A DNA stretch of 64,000 nt from Pseudoroseomonas aestuarii (GTDB taxonomy: Bacteria; Pseudomonadota; Alphaproteobacteria; Acetobacterales; Acetobacteraceae), in the NCBI RefSeq assembly GCF_042651065.1, contig NZ_JBHSCH010000049.1, forward strand, positions 1 to 64,000, in the 5' to 3' direction. The notes beneath the pieces were generated by a model. The model made no database searches, was not told where the DNA came from, and saw nothing but the letters and a program-made list of their open reading frames with translations. Below, piece after piece: positions 50,323-58,528 of the stretch. The position numbers and the translations under genes are program-made. How positions within the stretch are numbered: the first letter of the stretch is position 1; the number at the start of each line of letters is the position of its first letter.

Positions 50323-50394
50323 TGCCGTTGCAGCGCGCGGCGCGGCAGCCTGCGGTGCCACCGATGGGGTGGCACCATGTGACAGGAGCAGGTC

Positions 50395-50778
50395 ATGCCC
50401 CCCGATGATCAGGTTACCTCCGCGGGCCCCGATGCCAAGGCTCCTCCCTTCGGGTGGAGCGATGGTGCGGCCTGGCCGGATGCCATGCTGAACGTCCCAT
50501 GGCAGACGTCCTACCGGACGATGCTGGAAGCGCAGAAGATCATGGGCGAAGCGTTCATTCGCGAGCTCGACGTGCTGGGCGCGGCGCAGACCGGCTACGG
50601 CAAGGGGCTGGAGGATATGCTGTCCTGCCGGCGTCCGCAGGATCTGCCGGCGGCCTATGCCTCGTTGATGACGGTGCTGCTCGAAGCCATGGCGCGCCAT
50701 GCCGAGGTCAGCGCCGCCTATGCCAGCCGCCTCCGGCAGTGCTGCGGCACTCTGGCCGAGACAAGGGCGCGCAACTAG
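50395..50778 (+). CDS. Phasin-like protein
   Basis: A 127-residue helical protein resembling phasins: NVPWQTSYRTMLEAQKIMGEAFIRELDVLGAAQTGYGKGLEDMLSCRRPQDLPAAYASLMTVLLEAMARHAEVSAAYASRL. Phasins coat polyhydroxyalkanoate granules. Such small phasin-like proteins are also common in oxygen-limitation islands without a PHA synthase nearby, and none is present here. There is no signal peptide. The ATG at 50395 follows AGGAG. The family call is moderate. Confidence 0.7.
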   Translation: MPPDDQVTSAGPDAKAPPFGWSDGAAWPDAMLNVPWQTSYRTMLEAQKIMGEAFIRELDVLGAAQTGYGKGLEDMLSCRRPQDLPAAYASLMTVLLEAMARHAEVSAAYASRLRQCCGTLAETRARN

Positions 50779-51276
50779 GCCCTGTCCTGGCCGCCCTCGG
50801 CGCCGCGTTCTTCGCGTGGAATTCTGGCATCTGCGCCGCCTTGCGAGCGGTCCGGTTGTGAGTTCTGGCTGAACCGCAACCAAGAATGCCTCGCTGCTGC
50901 CCTTGCCGCACCAGCCAGCCAACCGAACCGGGCATGAGGGATGGCGAACCGGCGCTGCCCCCCTGCGCGGCCGTCTCTCCGGCAGGCCGTGATGCGAGGG
51001 GCAGTGCCATGCCCGTGCTCCGCCAGGCCGACCCTCGCCTCCGTGGTGCCGGACGCATGTTCCGGTACCGATCCAGACTGAGGGGTCATCCTGATCTGTC
51101 GCAGTGTTCGAGCGGCGCGCACGGTGCAGCGTGCCGTCGCTGTTCCGGAAACGACGATGAGCGCTTCATCCAGGCCTGCCTCTCCGCCTTCCACGGCCGG
51201 ATCATTGGTCGAGCGGGCTGGGAACACCTGTTTCCAGGAAAGCGGCTTTTCAGCCAGCACAACAGGAGATGACCTC
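50779..51276. other. Intergenic region upstream of the acetate permease operon
   Basis: No gene is supported. It contains a weak member of the palindrome family at 51092-51105 and the ribosome binding site of the DUF485 gene (AGGAG near 51265). The length suggests a long leader or a lost gene. Confidence 0.4.
51092..51105. promoter_or_regulatory. Weak FixK/Fnr-like site upstream of the DUF485-actP operon
   Basis: CTGATCTGTCGCAG has a perfect left half and a degenerate right half (CGCAG for RTCAG). It lies 171 bp before the DUF485 start. Confidence 0.35.
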
Positions 51277-51600
51277 ATGGACAAGAATGAGCGACCGGAG
51301 ACCTCGCATGAGCGGATCCTTCGCAGCCCGAAGTTCCAGGCGCTCGTGCGTCAACGCTCGGGCTTCGCCTGGATCCTCTCGGCGCTCATGCTCGGGCTCT
51401 ACTTCGGCTTCATCGTTCTTGTCGCCTTCGCCAAGGAGCTGATGGCGGTGCGGATCGGCGGCAGCGTCGTGACCCTTGGCATCCTCCTCGGCCTGGGCGT
51501 CATCGTCGCGGCCTTCGTGCTGACGGGCATCTACGTCGTCCGTGCGAACAGCCGGTTCGACGAGCTGACCCGCAGCCTGCAGGACGAGGTGCTGTCATGA
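51277..51600 (+). CDS. DUF485 membrane protein (YjcH-like)
   Basis: A 107-residue inner-membrane protein with two membrane spans (FAWILSALMLGLYFGFIVLVAFA and IGGSVVTLGILLGLGVIVAAFVLTGIYVV) and the family start HERILRSPKFQALVRQRS. DUF485 proteins are encoded just before ActP in many bacteria. The stop overlaps the actP start by four bases (ATGA), so the two are translated together. AGGAG lies 8 bases before ATG 51277. Confidence 0.92.
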   Translation: MDKNERPETSHERILRSPKFQALVRQRSGFAWILSALMLGLYFGFIVLVAFAKELMAVRIGGSVVTLGILLGLGVIVAAFVLTGIYVVRANSRFDELTRSLQDEVLS

Positions 51601-53288
51601 TGCCCCGCAGGATGCTTCCGCCCCTCCTGGCGGCCCTCCTCCTCTGTGCCGCCCCGGCAGCGGCATGGGCGCAGGGCGCGGCGGCTGCGGCCGGCCGTGG
51701 GTTGAACTGGCCCGCCATCGTCATGTTCTTCATCTTCGTGCTCTCGACGCTCGGGATCACCTATCGGGCCGTCAGGCAGACCAGGTCCGCTGCGGATTTC
51801 TACGCGGCCGGCGGCGGCATCACCGGATTCCAGAACGGCCTCGCGATCGCGGGCGACTACATGTCCGCCGCCTCCTTCCTCGGCATCTCCGGCCTTGTCT
51901 TCGCGAGCGGCTTCGACGGGCTGATCTACTCAATCGGCTTCCTGGCCGGCTGGCCGATCATCATGTTCCTGATAGCCGAGCGGCTGCGCAACCTGGGCAG
52001 CTTCACCTTCTCCGACGTGGCGTCCTTCCGGCTCGAGCAGACGCCCATCCGCATCCTCTCGGCGACCGGGACGATCGTCGTCGTCGCCTTCTACCTGATC
52101 GCCCAGATGGTGGGCGCCGGAAAGCTGATCGAGCTGCTCTTCGGCATGAAGTACCTCTACGCCGTCTTCATCGTCGGCATCCTGATGATCGTCTATGTCG
52201 CCTTCGGAGGGATGAAGGCCACGACCTGGGTCCAGATCATCAAGGCCTGCCTGCTGCTGGGCGGCGCAACCTTCATGGCCCTGGCCGTGCTGTGGCGCTA
52301 CGGCTTCAGCCCGGCGGCGATGTTCGCCGATGCGGTCGCCATGCATCCGCGGCAGCAATCCATCATGGCGCCGGGCAACTTCGTGGCGGACCCGGTCTCG
52401 ACCTTGTCGCTCGGCCTCGCGCTGATGTTCGGCACGGCAGGGCTGCCGCACATCCTCATGCGCTTCTTCACCGTGTCGGACGCCCAGGCGGCGCGCAAGT
52501 CGGTATTCTACGCGACCGGGCTGATCGGCTACTTCTACATCCTGACCTTCATCATCGGCTTCGGCGCCATCACCTTCCTGATGAACGACGCGGCCTATTT
52601 CCGGACCGGGCCCGGCGGCGGCTACAACCGCATCACCGACCTCATCGGCGGCACCAACATGGCGGCCATCCATCTGGCCGATGCCGTTGGCGGCTCGCTC
52701 TTCATGGGGTTCATCTCCGCCGTCGCCTTCGCCACCATCCTCGCGGTGGTGGCGGGCCTGACGCTCGCCGGCGCATCGGCCGTGAGCCACGATCTCTACG
52801 CCTCCGTCATCGCCCGCGGACGGGCCAATGAGCAGCGGGAGGTCCGGATCTCGAAGGGGACAGCGATCGTGATCGGCCTGGTCGCGATCTTCCTCGGCTA
52901 CGTCTTCGAGAACCAGAACGTGGCGTTCATGGTGGGGCTGGCCTTCTCGGTCGCCGCCAGCTGCAACTTCCCCGTCCTGCTCATGTCCATCTTCTGGCGC
53001 GGGACCACCACCCAGGGCGCCTTCATCGGTGGCTTCCTCGGGCTGATCAGCGCGGTCCTGATGGTCGTGTTCAGCCGCGCCGTGTGGGTAAACACCTTCG
53101 GCTACGCCGCGCCGCTCTTCCCCTACGACAACCCGGCGCTGTTCTCCATGGCCATCGCCTTCGCCGGGATCTGGCTGTTCTCCAGGATGGACAGCAGCGA
53201 GCGGGCACGGCGGGAGCAGGCCGCGTTCAACATGCAGTATGTGCGGTCGGAGACCGGGCTCGGAGCGGCAGGCGCCAGCGTGCACTGA
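51597..53288 (+). CDS. actP: Cation/acetate symporter ActP
   Basis: A 563-residue sodium:solute symporter. A cleavable-looking signal (MLPPLLAALLLCAAPAAAWAQ) is followed by thirteen or so spans with the SSS-family motifs ADFYAAGGGITGFQNGLAIAGDYMSAASFLGISGLVFASG, YLIAQMVGAGKLIELLFG, GGMKATTWVQIIKA, GTAGLPHILMRFFTVSDAQAARKS and VSHDLYASVIARG. ActP takes up acetate and related short acids, here probably with pyruvate/PEP metabolism (PEP synthase 3 kb away). It forms an operon with DUF485 and perhaps with the DUF294 and exonuclease genes. Confidence 0.95.
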   Translation: MMPRRMLPPLLAALLLCAAPAAAWAQGAAAAAGRGLNWPAIVMFFIFVLSTLGITYRAVRQTRSAADFYAAGGGITGFQNGLAIAGDYMSAASFLGISGLVFASGFDGLIYSIGFLAGWPIIMFLIAERLRNLGSFTFSDVASFRLEQTPIRILSATGTIVVVAFYLIAQMVGAGKLIELLFGMKYLYAVFIVGILMIVYVAFGGMKATTWVQIIKACLLLGGATFMALAVLWRYGFSPAAMFADAVAMHPRQQSIMAPGNFVADPVSTLSLGLALMFGTAGLPHILMRFFTVSDAQAARKSVFYATGLIGYFYILTFIIGFGAITFLMNDAAYFRTGPGGGYNRITDLIGGTNMAAIHLADAVGGSLFMGFISAVAFATILAVVAGLTLAGASAVSHDLYASVIARGRANEQREVRISKGTAIVIGLVAIFLGYVFENQNVAFMVGLAFSVAASCNFPVLLMSIFWRGTTTQGAFIGGFLGLISAVLMVVFSRAVWVNTFGYAAPLFPYDNPALFSMAIAFAGIWLFSRMDSSERARREQAAFNMQYVRSETGLGAAGASVH

Positions 53289-53371
53289 CGCCAGCCCGGC
53301 GCCGCCGTCCGCCGGAACACAGCCCAGGCCACAGGCGGCCCGGGCCCTGGGAATGCAGCAGCGGGGGAGCA

Positions 53372-55195
53372 ATGCAGGTGGCCGAGAGCTTCGATGCCGG
53401 CAATCCGCCCTTCGACCGCCTGACCCAGCAGGAGGTCGAGGACATCAGGGCGGGCGCCGATATCGGCTATTTCGCGCCGGGGGAGGTCATCGTGGCCGCG
53501 GGCAAGCCATCCGGGCAGCTCCACGTCATCATCAAGGGCGTGGTGGAGGTTCGGCAGGACGGTGCCATGACAGCCCTCCTGCGCGCGGGCGACAGTTTCG
53601 ACTCGCGCGCCCTGGTGCATGGCGCGGCCGGGGAGGACTTCATCGCCGCGGAAGAGACGCTGTGCCATCTGATCCCCCGCCCTGCCGTCACGAGGCTGAT
53701 CAGCCGCAATGCGGGCTTCGCCGCCTTCTTCTACGCTGAGGTCTCGCGCAAGCTCGATGCTCTGGCCGGGGCGCGCCGGCCGGATGGATTCGAATCGGTG
53801 CTGCGCGCGCGCGTGCGCGACGCCCAGCGCGGGGATTCGAACGTCATCGACGGCGGCGAGACGATCGAGGCGGCAGGCCACCGCATGAGGAGGGTCAATG
53901 CGAACGCCCTCTTCGTCCGCGATGGGGACCGCACCGGGGTCGTGACGGGCATGAACCTCTCGAAGGCGGTCGTCCTGCGGCGCCTGCCGCTCGAAACCCC
54001 CGTCCGCGATGTCACGCATTTCGATGTCGTCTCCATAGAGGCCGGGGATTTCCTCTACGAGGCCATCCTGCTGATGACACGGCACGACAAGCGGCGCCTC
54101 GCGGTGCGGCGGGAAGGCCGCTATGTCGGCTTCCTCGAGGACATCGATATCCTGGGCCTGGTCGCCGGCAACTCGCAGCTGATCCCGGGCCGGATTGACC
54201 GCGCCCGCGGCGTGGAGGACCTCACGGTGGCCGCGCGCGACATCCAGGCGCAGGTCCTGCGGCTGCACGGGCAAGGCGTGCGGATCGAGGCGATCGCCGA
54301 GATCACCTCCGACCTCAACCGCCGGCTGCTCGCGCGCCTCTTCGAACTGGTCGCCCCGCCATCGGTGCAGAGCGGGGGATGCCTGCTGCTGATGGGTTCC
54401 GAAGGCCGTGGCGAGCAGACCCTCCGGACAGACCAGGATAACGGCCTTCTCCTGGCGGCGCCGGTGCCGGAGCCGGATCTGGCCGCGTTCCGGGAGGCCT
54501 TCACCCGGGCGCTGGACGATTTCGGCTTCCCGCGCTGCCCGGGTGGGGTGATGGTCCGCAACCCCTTGTGGTCGCAGACCCTCGACGGCTTCCAGCGCCA
54601 GCTCAGGGGCTGGGTTGTGGACCGCAGCCCCGAGGCGGCGATGAACCTGGCCATCTTCTGGGACGCGGCCGCCGTATCCGGCCGCGGCGAGCTGCTCGAG
54701 CAGGCGCGGATGACCCTGTTGACCGCTCTGCGCGGGGAGGGGGCCCTGCTCGCCCATTTCGCCCAGCTGGTGGATACCTTCGCGGAGCCGCAGGTCGGGC
54801 TGCTCGGCTCGCTTCTCGCCTCGGTCGGCATGAATTCCGACGAGGTCGATATCAAGCGCGCCGGCATCTTCCCGCTGGTTCATGGCGTGCGCACCCTGGC
54901 CATCGGCCGCGGCATCACCGCCCAGCCCACGGCACTCCGGATCGCGGCGCTGGTCGAGGCAGGGGCGCTGGATGCGGCTTTGGGGCGTGAGCTGGTGGGG
55001 GCGCTCCGGGTTTTCATGGAGTTCCGGCTGCGCGCCCAGCTCGAGGCCGCGCGGCGCGGCACGCCGGGGCCCGATGCGGCCGTGCGGCTGGGCCTGCTGA
55101 CCAGCGCCGACCGCGACATCCTGCGCGACGCCCTGCGGATCGTGCGGCAGTTCCGCGAGGTGATCCGCAGCCACTACAATCTGCGAGGCCATTGA
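53372..55195 (+). CDS. cNMP-like, CBS-pair and DUF294 nucleotidyltransferase protein
   Basis: A 607-residue cytoplasmic protein. A cyclic-nucleotide-binding-like domain comes first (FDRLTQQEVEDIRAGADIGYFAPGEVIVAAGKPSGQLHVIIKGVVEV). A CBS pair follows, with VTGMNLSKAVVLRRLPLETPVRDV and HDKRRLAVRREGRYVGFLEDIDIL. Then comes a DUF294 nucleotidyltransferase-like domain with LMGSEGRGEQTLRTDQDNGLL (the catalytic-type GSEGRGEQ), and last a helical C-terminal domain. These proteins resemble GlnD-type transferases, but the target is not established. Genes of this type often follow actP and precede a DnaQ-like exonuclease, as here. Confidence 0.9.
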   Translation: MQVAESFDAGNPPFDRLTQQEVEDIRAGADIGYFAPGEVIVAAGKPSGQLHVIIKGVVEVRQDGAMTALLRAGDSFDSRALVHGAAGEDFIAAEETLCHLIPRPAVTRLISRNAGFAAFFYAEVSRKLDALAGARRPDGFESVLRARVRDAQRGDSNVIDGGETIEAAGHRMRRVNANALFVRDGDRTGVVTGMNLSKAVVLRRLPLETPVRDVTHFDVVSIEAGDFLYEAILLMTRHDKRRLAVRREGRYVGFLEDIDILGLVAGNSQLIPGRIDRARGVEDLTVAARDIQAQVLRLHGQGVRIEAIAEITSDLNRRLLARLFELVAPPSVQSGGCLLLMGSEGRGEQTLRTDQDNGLLLAAPVPEPDLAAFREAFTRALDDFGFPRCPGGVMVRNPLWSQTLDGFQRQLRGWVVDRSPEAAMNLAIFWDAAAVSGRGELLEQARMTLLTALRGEGALLAHFAQLVDTFAEPQVGLLGSLLASVGMNSDEVDIKRAGIFPLVHGVRTLAIGRGITAQPTALRIAALVEAGALDAALGRELVGALRVFMEFRLRAQLEAARRGTPGPDAAVRLGLLTSADRDILRDALRIVRQFREVIRSHYNLRGH

Positions 55196-55214
55196 GGATG
55201 CGGGGAGCCGGGCC

Positions 55215-55892
55215 GTGAGCATCCTGCAGGCCGTGCGGCGGCGCTGGTTGCGGGCACGGCTCGCCGACCCGGCCTATGGCTTCCTGTTCGATCCCTGGCC
55301 GGAGGACGAGGTGGTCTCGCTCGACCTGGAGACGACCGGGCTGGATATCCGGCGCGACGAGATTGTCGCGCTGGCGGCGATACGGCTCCGCGGCAACCGC
55401 ATCCTGCTGAGCGAACGGTTCGAGGCCGTGGTGCGGCCGGCGGTGATGCCGCCACCCGCCGCGATCAAGGTGCACAGGCTGCGCCACCAGGACATCAGCA
55501 CGGGCCCGGGCATGCAGGACCTGCTGCCGGACCTGCTGCGCTTTATCGGCAGCCGGCCGCTCCTCGGCTACTACATCGATTTCGACGCCGGCATGCTCGA
55601 CCGGTATGTGCGGGACCGGCTCCGCACCAGCCTGCCGAACCGCCGGATCGAGGTCTCCCGTCTCTACCACGACCGCAAATACGGCGGCGCGCCGCCGGGC
55701 ACGGTGCTGGACCTCCGCTTCGCCACGATCCTCCGGGACCTCGGCATTCCCAACCTCGGATTGCACGACGCGGGGACCGACGCGCTCATGGCCGCGATGA
55801 TGTACCTCCAGCTGCGCGACCTCCAGCGCCGTGGCGTCCGCCTCCGGCGCGGCCCGCGAAGCGGCATGGGTGAGATCCCGACCGGTGCCTGA
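55215..55892 (+). CDS. DnaQ-like 3'-5' exonuclease
   Basis: A 225-residue DEDDh exonuclease: ExoI VVSLDLETTGLDIRRDEIVALAAIRL with the D-x-E pair, ExoII in LLGYYIDFDAGMLDRYV and ExoIII LHDAGTDALMAAMMYLQL with the H-x4-D pattern. The start is GTG 55215, preceded by GGGGAG. It follows the DUF294 gene by 19 bp on the same strand. In actP islands this gene is conserved in order; it may process nucleic acid or a nucleotide signal, but the substrate is unknown. Confidence 0.9.
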   Translation: MSILQAVRRRWLRARLADPAYGFLFDPWPEDEVVSLDLETTGLDIRRDEIVALAAIRLRGNRILLSERFEAVVRPAVMPPPAAIKVHRLRHQDISTGPGMQDLLPDLLRFIGSRPLLGYYIDFDAGMLDRYVRDRLRTSLPNRRIEVSRLYHDRKYGGAPPGTVLDLRFATILRDLGIPNLGLHDAGTDALMAAMMYLQLRDLQRRGVRLRRGPRSGMGEIPTGA

Positions 55893-55937
55893 CCCTGGCG
55901 GAGCCGCCCGGCCGTCACGGCCCCGGCCCTGCCCCTC

Positions 55938-55951
55938 CTGATCGAGGTCAG
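55938..55951. promoter_or_regulatory. FixK/Fnr-like palindrome upstream of the PEP synthase gene
   Basis: CTGATCGAGGTCAG is a full match to CTGAY-N4-RTCAG and ends 55 bp before the start codon of the PEP synthase gene. Confidence 0.65.
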
Positions 55952-56006
55952 GGCGGCGCCCTGCGGCCCGGTGCAGGACGGCGCCCATGATTTGGGAGGG
56001 CAGGCC

Positions 56007-58445
56007 ATGGCCGGAAGCGGGATGATCCTTTGGTTCGACCAGGTGGGGCTGGGTGATACCGCCAGGGTCGGCGGCAAGAACGCCTCGCTCGGTGAGCTGT
56101 ACGGGCGGCTGACGCCGGCCGGGCTGCGCGTGCCGAACGGCTTTTGCGTCACCGCCGATGCCTACCGCGCCGCCCTGGATGCGGCCTCTGCCTGGCCCGC
56201 GCTGCACCGCGCGCTGGACGGGCTGGATGTCACGGATATCCCCGCCCTGGCCCGCCGCGCCGCCGAGGCGCGCCGCATCGTCTACGAGGCCACCGGCCAC
56301 GCGCCGCTGCGGGCCGCGATCATCGGCGCCTATCGCCGCCTGCGGCAGGAATCCGGTGCCGAGCCGGCCCTGGCCGTGCGCAGCTCCGCCACGGCGGAGG
56401 ATCTGCCGGATGCCAGCTTCGCCGGCCAGCACGAGAGCTTCCTGAACATCCGCGGAGAGGAAGCGCTGGTGGAGGCCTGCCGCCGCTGCTGCGCCTCGCT
56501 CTTCACCGACCGCGCGGTGGTCTACCGCGCCAACAACGGCTTCGACCATTTCAAGGTCGCGCTCTCCGTCGGCGTGATGCGGATGGTCCGCGCGGATCTC
56601 GCCGCCAGTGGCGTGATCTTCACGCTCGACACGGAATCCGGCTTCCGCGACGTGGTCTATGTCACCGGCTCCTACGGGCTTGGCGAGAATGTCGTGCAGG
56701 GCAAGGTGGACCCGGACGAGTTCCACGTGCACAAGCCGACCTTCCGCGCCGGCTACAGGTCCGTGCTGCGCCGCGCGCTCGGGCGCAAGCAGACCCGGCT
56801 GGTCTATGCCGGGCCCGGCGCGGCGGAGCCGACGATCGACCTGCCGACGCCGGAGGCAGAACGGGACCGCTTCTGCATCAGCGACGAGGAGGTGCTCTCC
56901 CTCGCCGAGGCGGCCCTGATCATCGAGGCGCATTACTCGGCCGCCGCCGGCCATCCCGTGCCGATGGACATCGAATGGGCCAAGGACGGCCTGGACGGCC
57001 AGCTCTACATCCTGCAGGCGCGGCCGGAGACGGTGGCCTCGCGCCGCGGGGCGCAGGCCGTGGAGAGCTTCAGCCTCACCGGCACGGCCCCGGTCCTGGT
57101 GACCGGCAAGGCGGTGGGCGAGCGCATCGCCACGGGCCAGGTGCGCCGGGTGGGCGGCGCGGCGGATCTCGCCGCCTTCCGGCCGGGCGAGGTGCTGGTG
57201 GCCGAGGCGACCAGCCCGGACTGGGAGCCGGTGATGAAGACGGCGGCCGCCATCGTCACGGAGCGCGGCGGCCGCACCTGCCATGCGGCGATCGTGGCGC
57301 GCGAGCTGGGCGTGCCGGCCGTGGTCGGCGCGGCGGGAGCGCTCGGCGCCCTGGCCGATGGCGCCGAGGTGACGGTGTGCTGCGCCAGGGGCGAGGCCGG
57401 CGAGGTGTTGCAGGGTGCCGTGCCCTTCGTGGTGAGCCGCATCGCCGCCGATGTCGCCGTCCTGCCGCGCACGAAGATCATGCTGAACCTGGCCAACCCG
57501 GCGCTGGCCTTCCGCTCGGCCATGCTGCCCAGCGCCGGCGTCGGGCTCGCGCGCATGGAGTTCATCGTCAGCGAGCAGATCGGCGTGCACCCGATGGCCT
57601 GCGTGCAGCCGGACAGGGTCGCCTCCCTGGCCGAGCGGCAGGCCATCGCGCAGCTGGCGCGGCACCACGCCTCGGCCGAGGCGTTCTTCGTGCAGACCCT
57701 GGCCGAGGGCGTCGGCACCATCGCCGCCGCCTTCCACCCCCGGCCGGTGATCCTGCGGCTGTCTGACTTCAAGACCAACGAATACGGCCGGCTCCTCGGC
57801 GGCAGCGGCTTCGAGCCGGCGGAGGAGAACCCGATGCTGGGCTTCCGCGGGGCCGCCCGCTACGCCCACCCGGCCTATGCGCCGGGCTTCGCCCTGGAGT
57901 GCCGCGCCATCCGCCAGGTGCGGGAGCGGATGGGGCTGGCCAATCTGCGGGTCATGGTGCCCTTCTGCCGCCGGCTGGAGGAGGCGGAGCGCGTGCTGGC
58001 CGAGATGGCGCGGCACGGGCTGAAGCGCGGCGAGGCGGGGCTGGAAGTGTACATGATGTGCGAGATCCCGAACAACGTGATCCTGATCGACCGCTTCGCG
58101 GCGTTGTTCGACGGCTTCTCGATCGGTTCCAACGACCTGACGCAGCTGACGCTCGGCGTGGACCGCGATTCGGTCACCGTGGCCTTCGACTTCGACGAGC
58201 GCGACCCGGGGGTGCTGGAGATGCTGCGCCAGGCCGTGAGCGGTGCGCGGCGCAACCACCGCCATGTCGGCATCTGCGGCGAGGCCCCGGCCAACTACCC
58301 GGAGATCGCCGCCTATCTCGTCGCGCTGGGCATCGAGGCGATCAGCGTCACGCCCGCCAGCCTGCTGCGGACCATCGCCGTGGTGCGGGAGGCCGAGCAG
58401 CGCCAGGAGGCATCTGGCGCGCAGGAGCCCGTGCTGGCAGGCTGA
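56007..58445 (+). CDS. ppsA: Phosphoenolpyruvate synthase
   Basis: An 812-residue PEP-utilising enzyme. The N-terminal nucleotide-binding domain has GLGDTARVGGKNASLGELYGRLTPAGLRVPNGFCVTADAY and LAVRSSATAEDLPDASFAGQHESFLNI. The phosphohistidine domain reads ERGGRTCHAAIVARELGVPAVVG with catalytic His426. The C-terminal barrel contains LRLSDFKTNEY, ARYAHPAYAPGFALECRAIRQVRERMGL and FSIGSNDLTQLTLGVDRDS. It converts pyruvate, ATP and water to PEP, AMP and phosphate. ATG 56007 has GGGAGGG 6 bases upstream. Pyruvate phosphate dikinase is less likely given the length and domain order. Confidence 0.93.
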   Translation: MAGSGMILWFDQVGLGDTARVGGKNASLGELYGRLTPAGLRVPNGFCVTADAYRAALDAASAWPALHRALDGLDVTDIPALARRAAEARRIVYEATGHAPLRAAIIGAYRRLRQESGAEPALAVRSSATAEDLPDASFAGQHESFLNIRGEEALVEACRRCCASLFTDRAVVYRANNGFDHFKVALSVGVMRMVRADLAASGVIFTLDTESGFRDVVYVTGSYGLGENVVQGKVDPDEFHVHKPTFRAGYRSVLRRALGRKQTRLVYAGPGAAEPTIDLPTPEAERDRFCISDEEVLSLAEAALIIEAHYSAAAGHPVPMDIEWAKDGLDGQLYILQARPETVASRRGAQAVESFSLTGTAPVLVTGKAVGERIATGQVRRVGGAADLAAFRPGEVLVAEATSPDWEPVMKTAAAIVTERGGRTCHAAIVARELGVPAVVGAAGALGALADGAEVTVCCARGEAGEVLQGAVPFVVSRIAADVAVLPRTKIMLNLANPALAFRSAMLPSAGVGLARMEFIVSEQIGVHPMACVQPDRVASLAERQAIAQLARHHASAEAFFVQTLAEGVGTIAAAFHPRPVILRLSDFKTNEYGRLLGGSGFEPAEENPMLGFRGAARYAHPAYAPGFALECRAIRQVRERMGLANLRVMVPFCRRLEEAERVLAEMARHGLKRGEAGLEVYMMCEIPNNVILIDRFAALFDGFSIGSNDLTQLTLGVDRDSVTVAFDFDERDPGVLEMLRQAVSGARRNHRHVGICGEAPANYPEIAAYLVALGIEAISVTPASLLRTIAVVREAEQRQEASGAQEPVLAG

Positions 58446-58468
58446 CTGATCCGGCGGCGTGGCCTGCC

Positions 58469-58482
58469 CTGATCCGCGTCAG
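58469..58482. promoter_or_regulatory. FixK/Fnr-like palindrome upstream of the P-type ATPase gene
   Basis: CTGATCCGCGTCAG is a full match to CTGAY-N4-RTCAG and ends 46 bp before the start codon. A truncated TGATCC lies just upstream at 58447. Confidence 0.65.
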
Positions 58483-58528
58483 GGCCGGGGGGGCGCCCGG
58501 TTTGCCATGCACGGCCAAGGACAGGGCG

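Noticed and set aside
55014..58265. A 1083-residue open frame antisense to the exonuclease and PEP synthase genes
   Set aside because: It is His/Arg/Gly-rich, has no family similarity and lies opposite two clearly recognised genes; it is a by-product of high-GC codon use.
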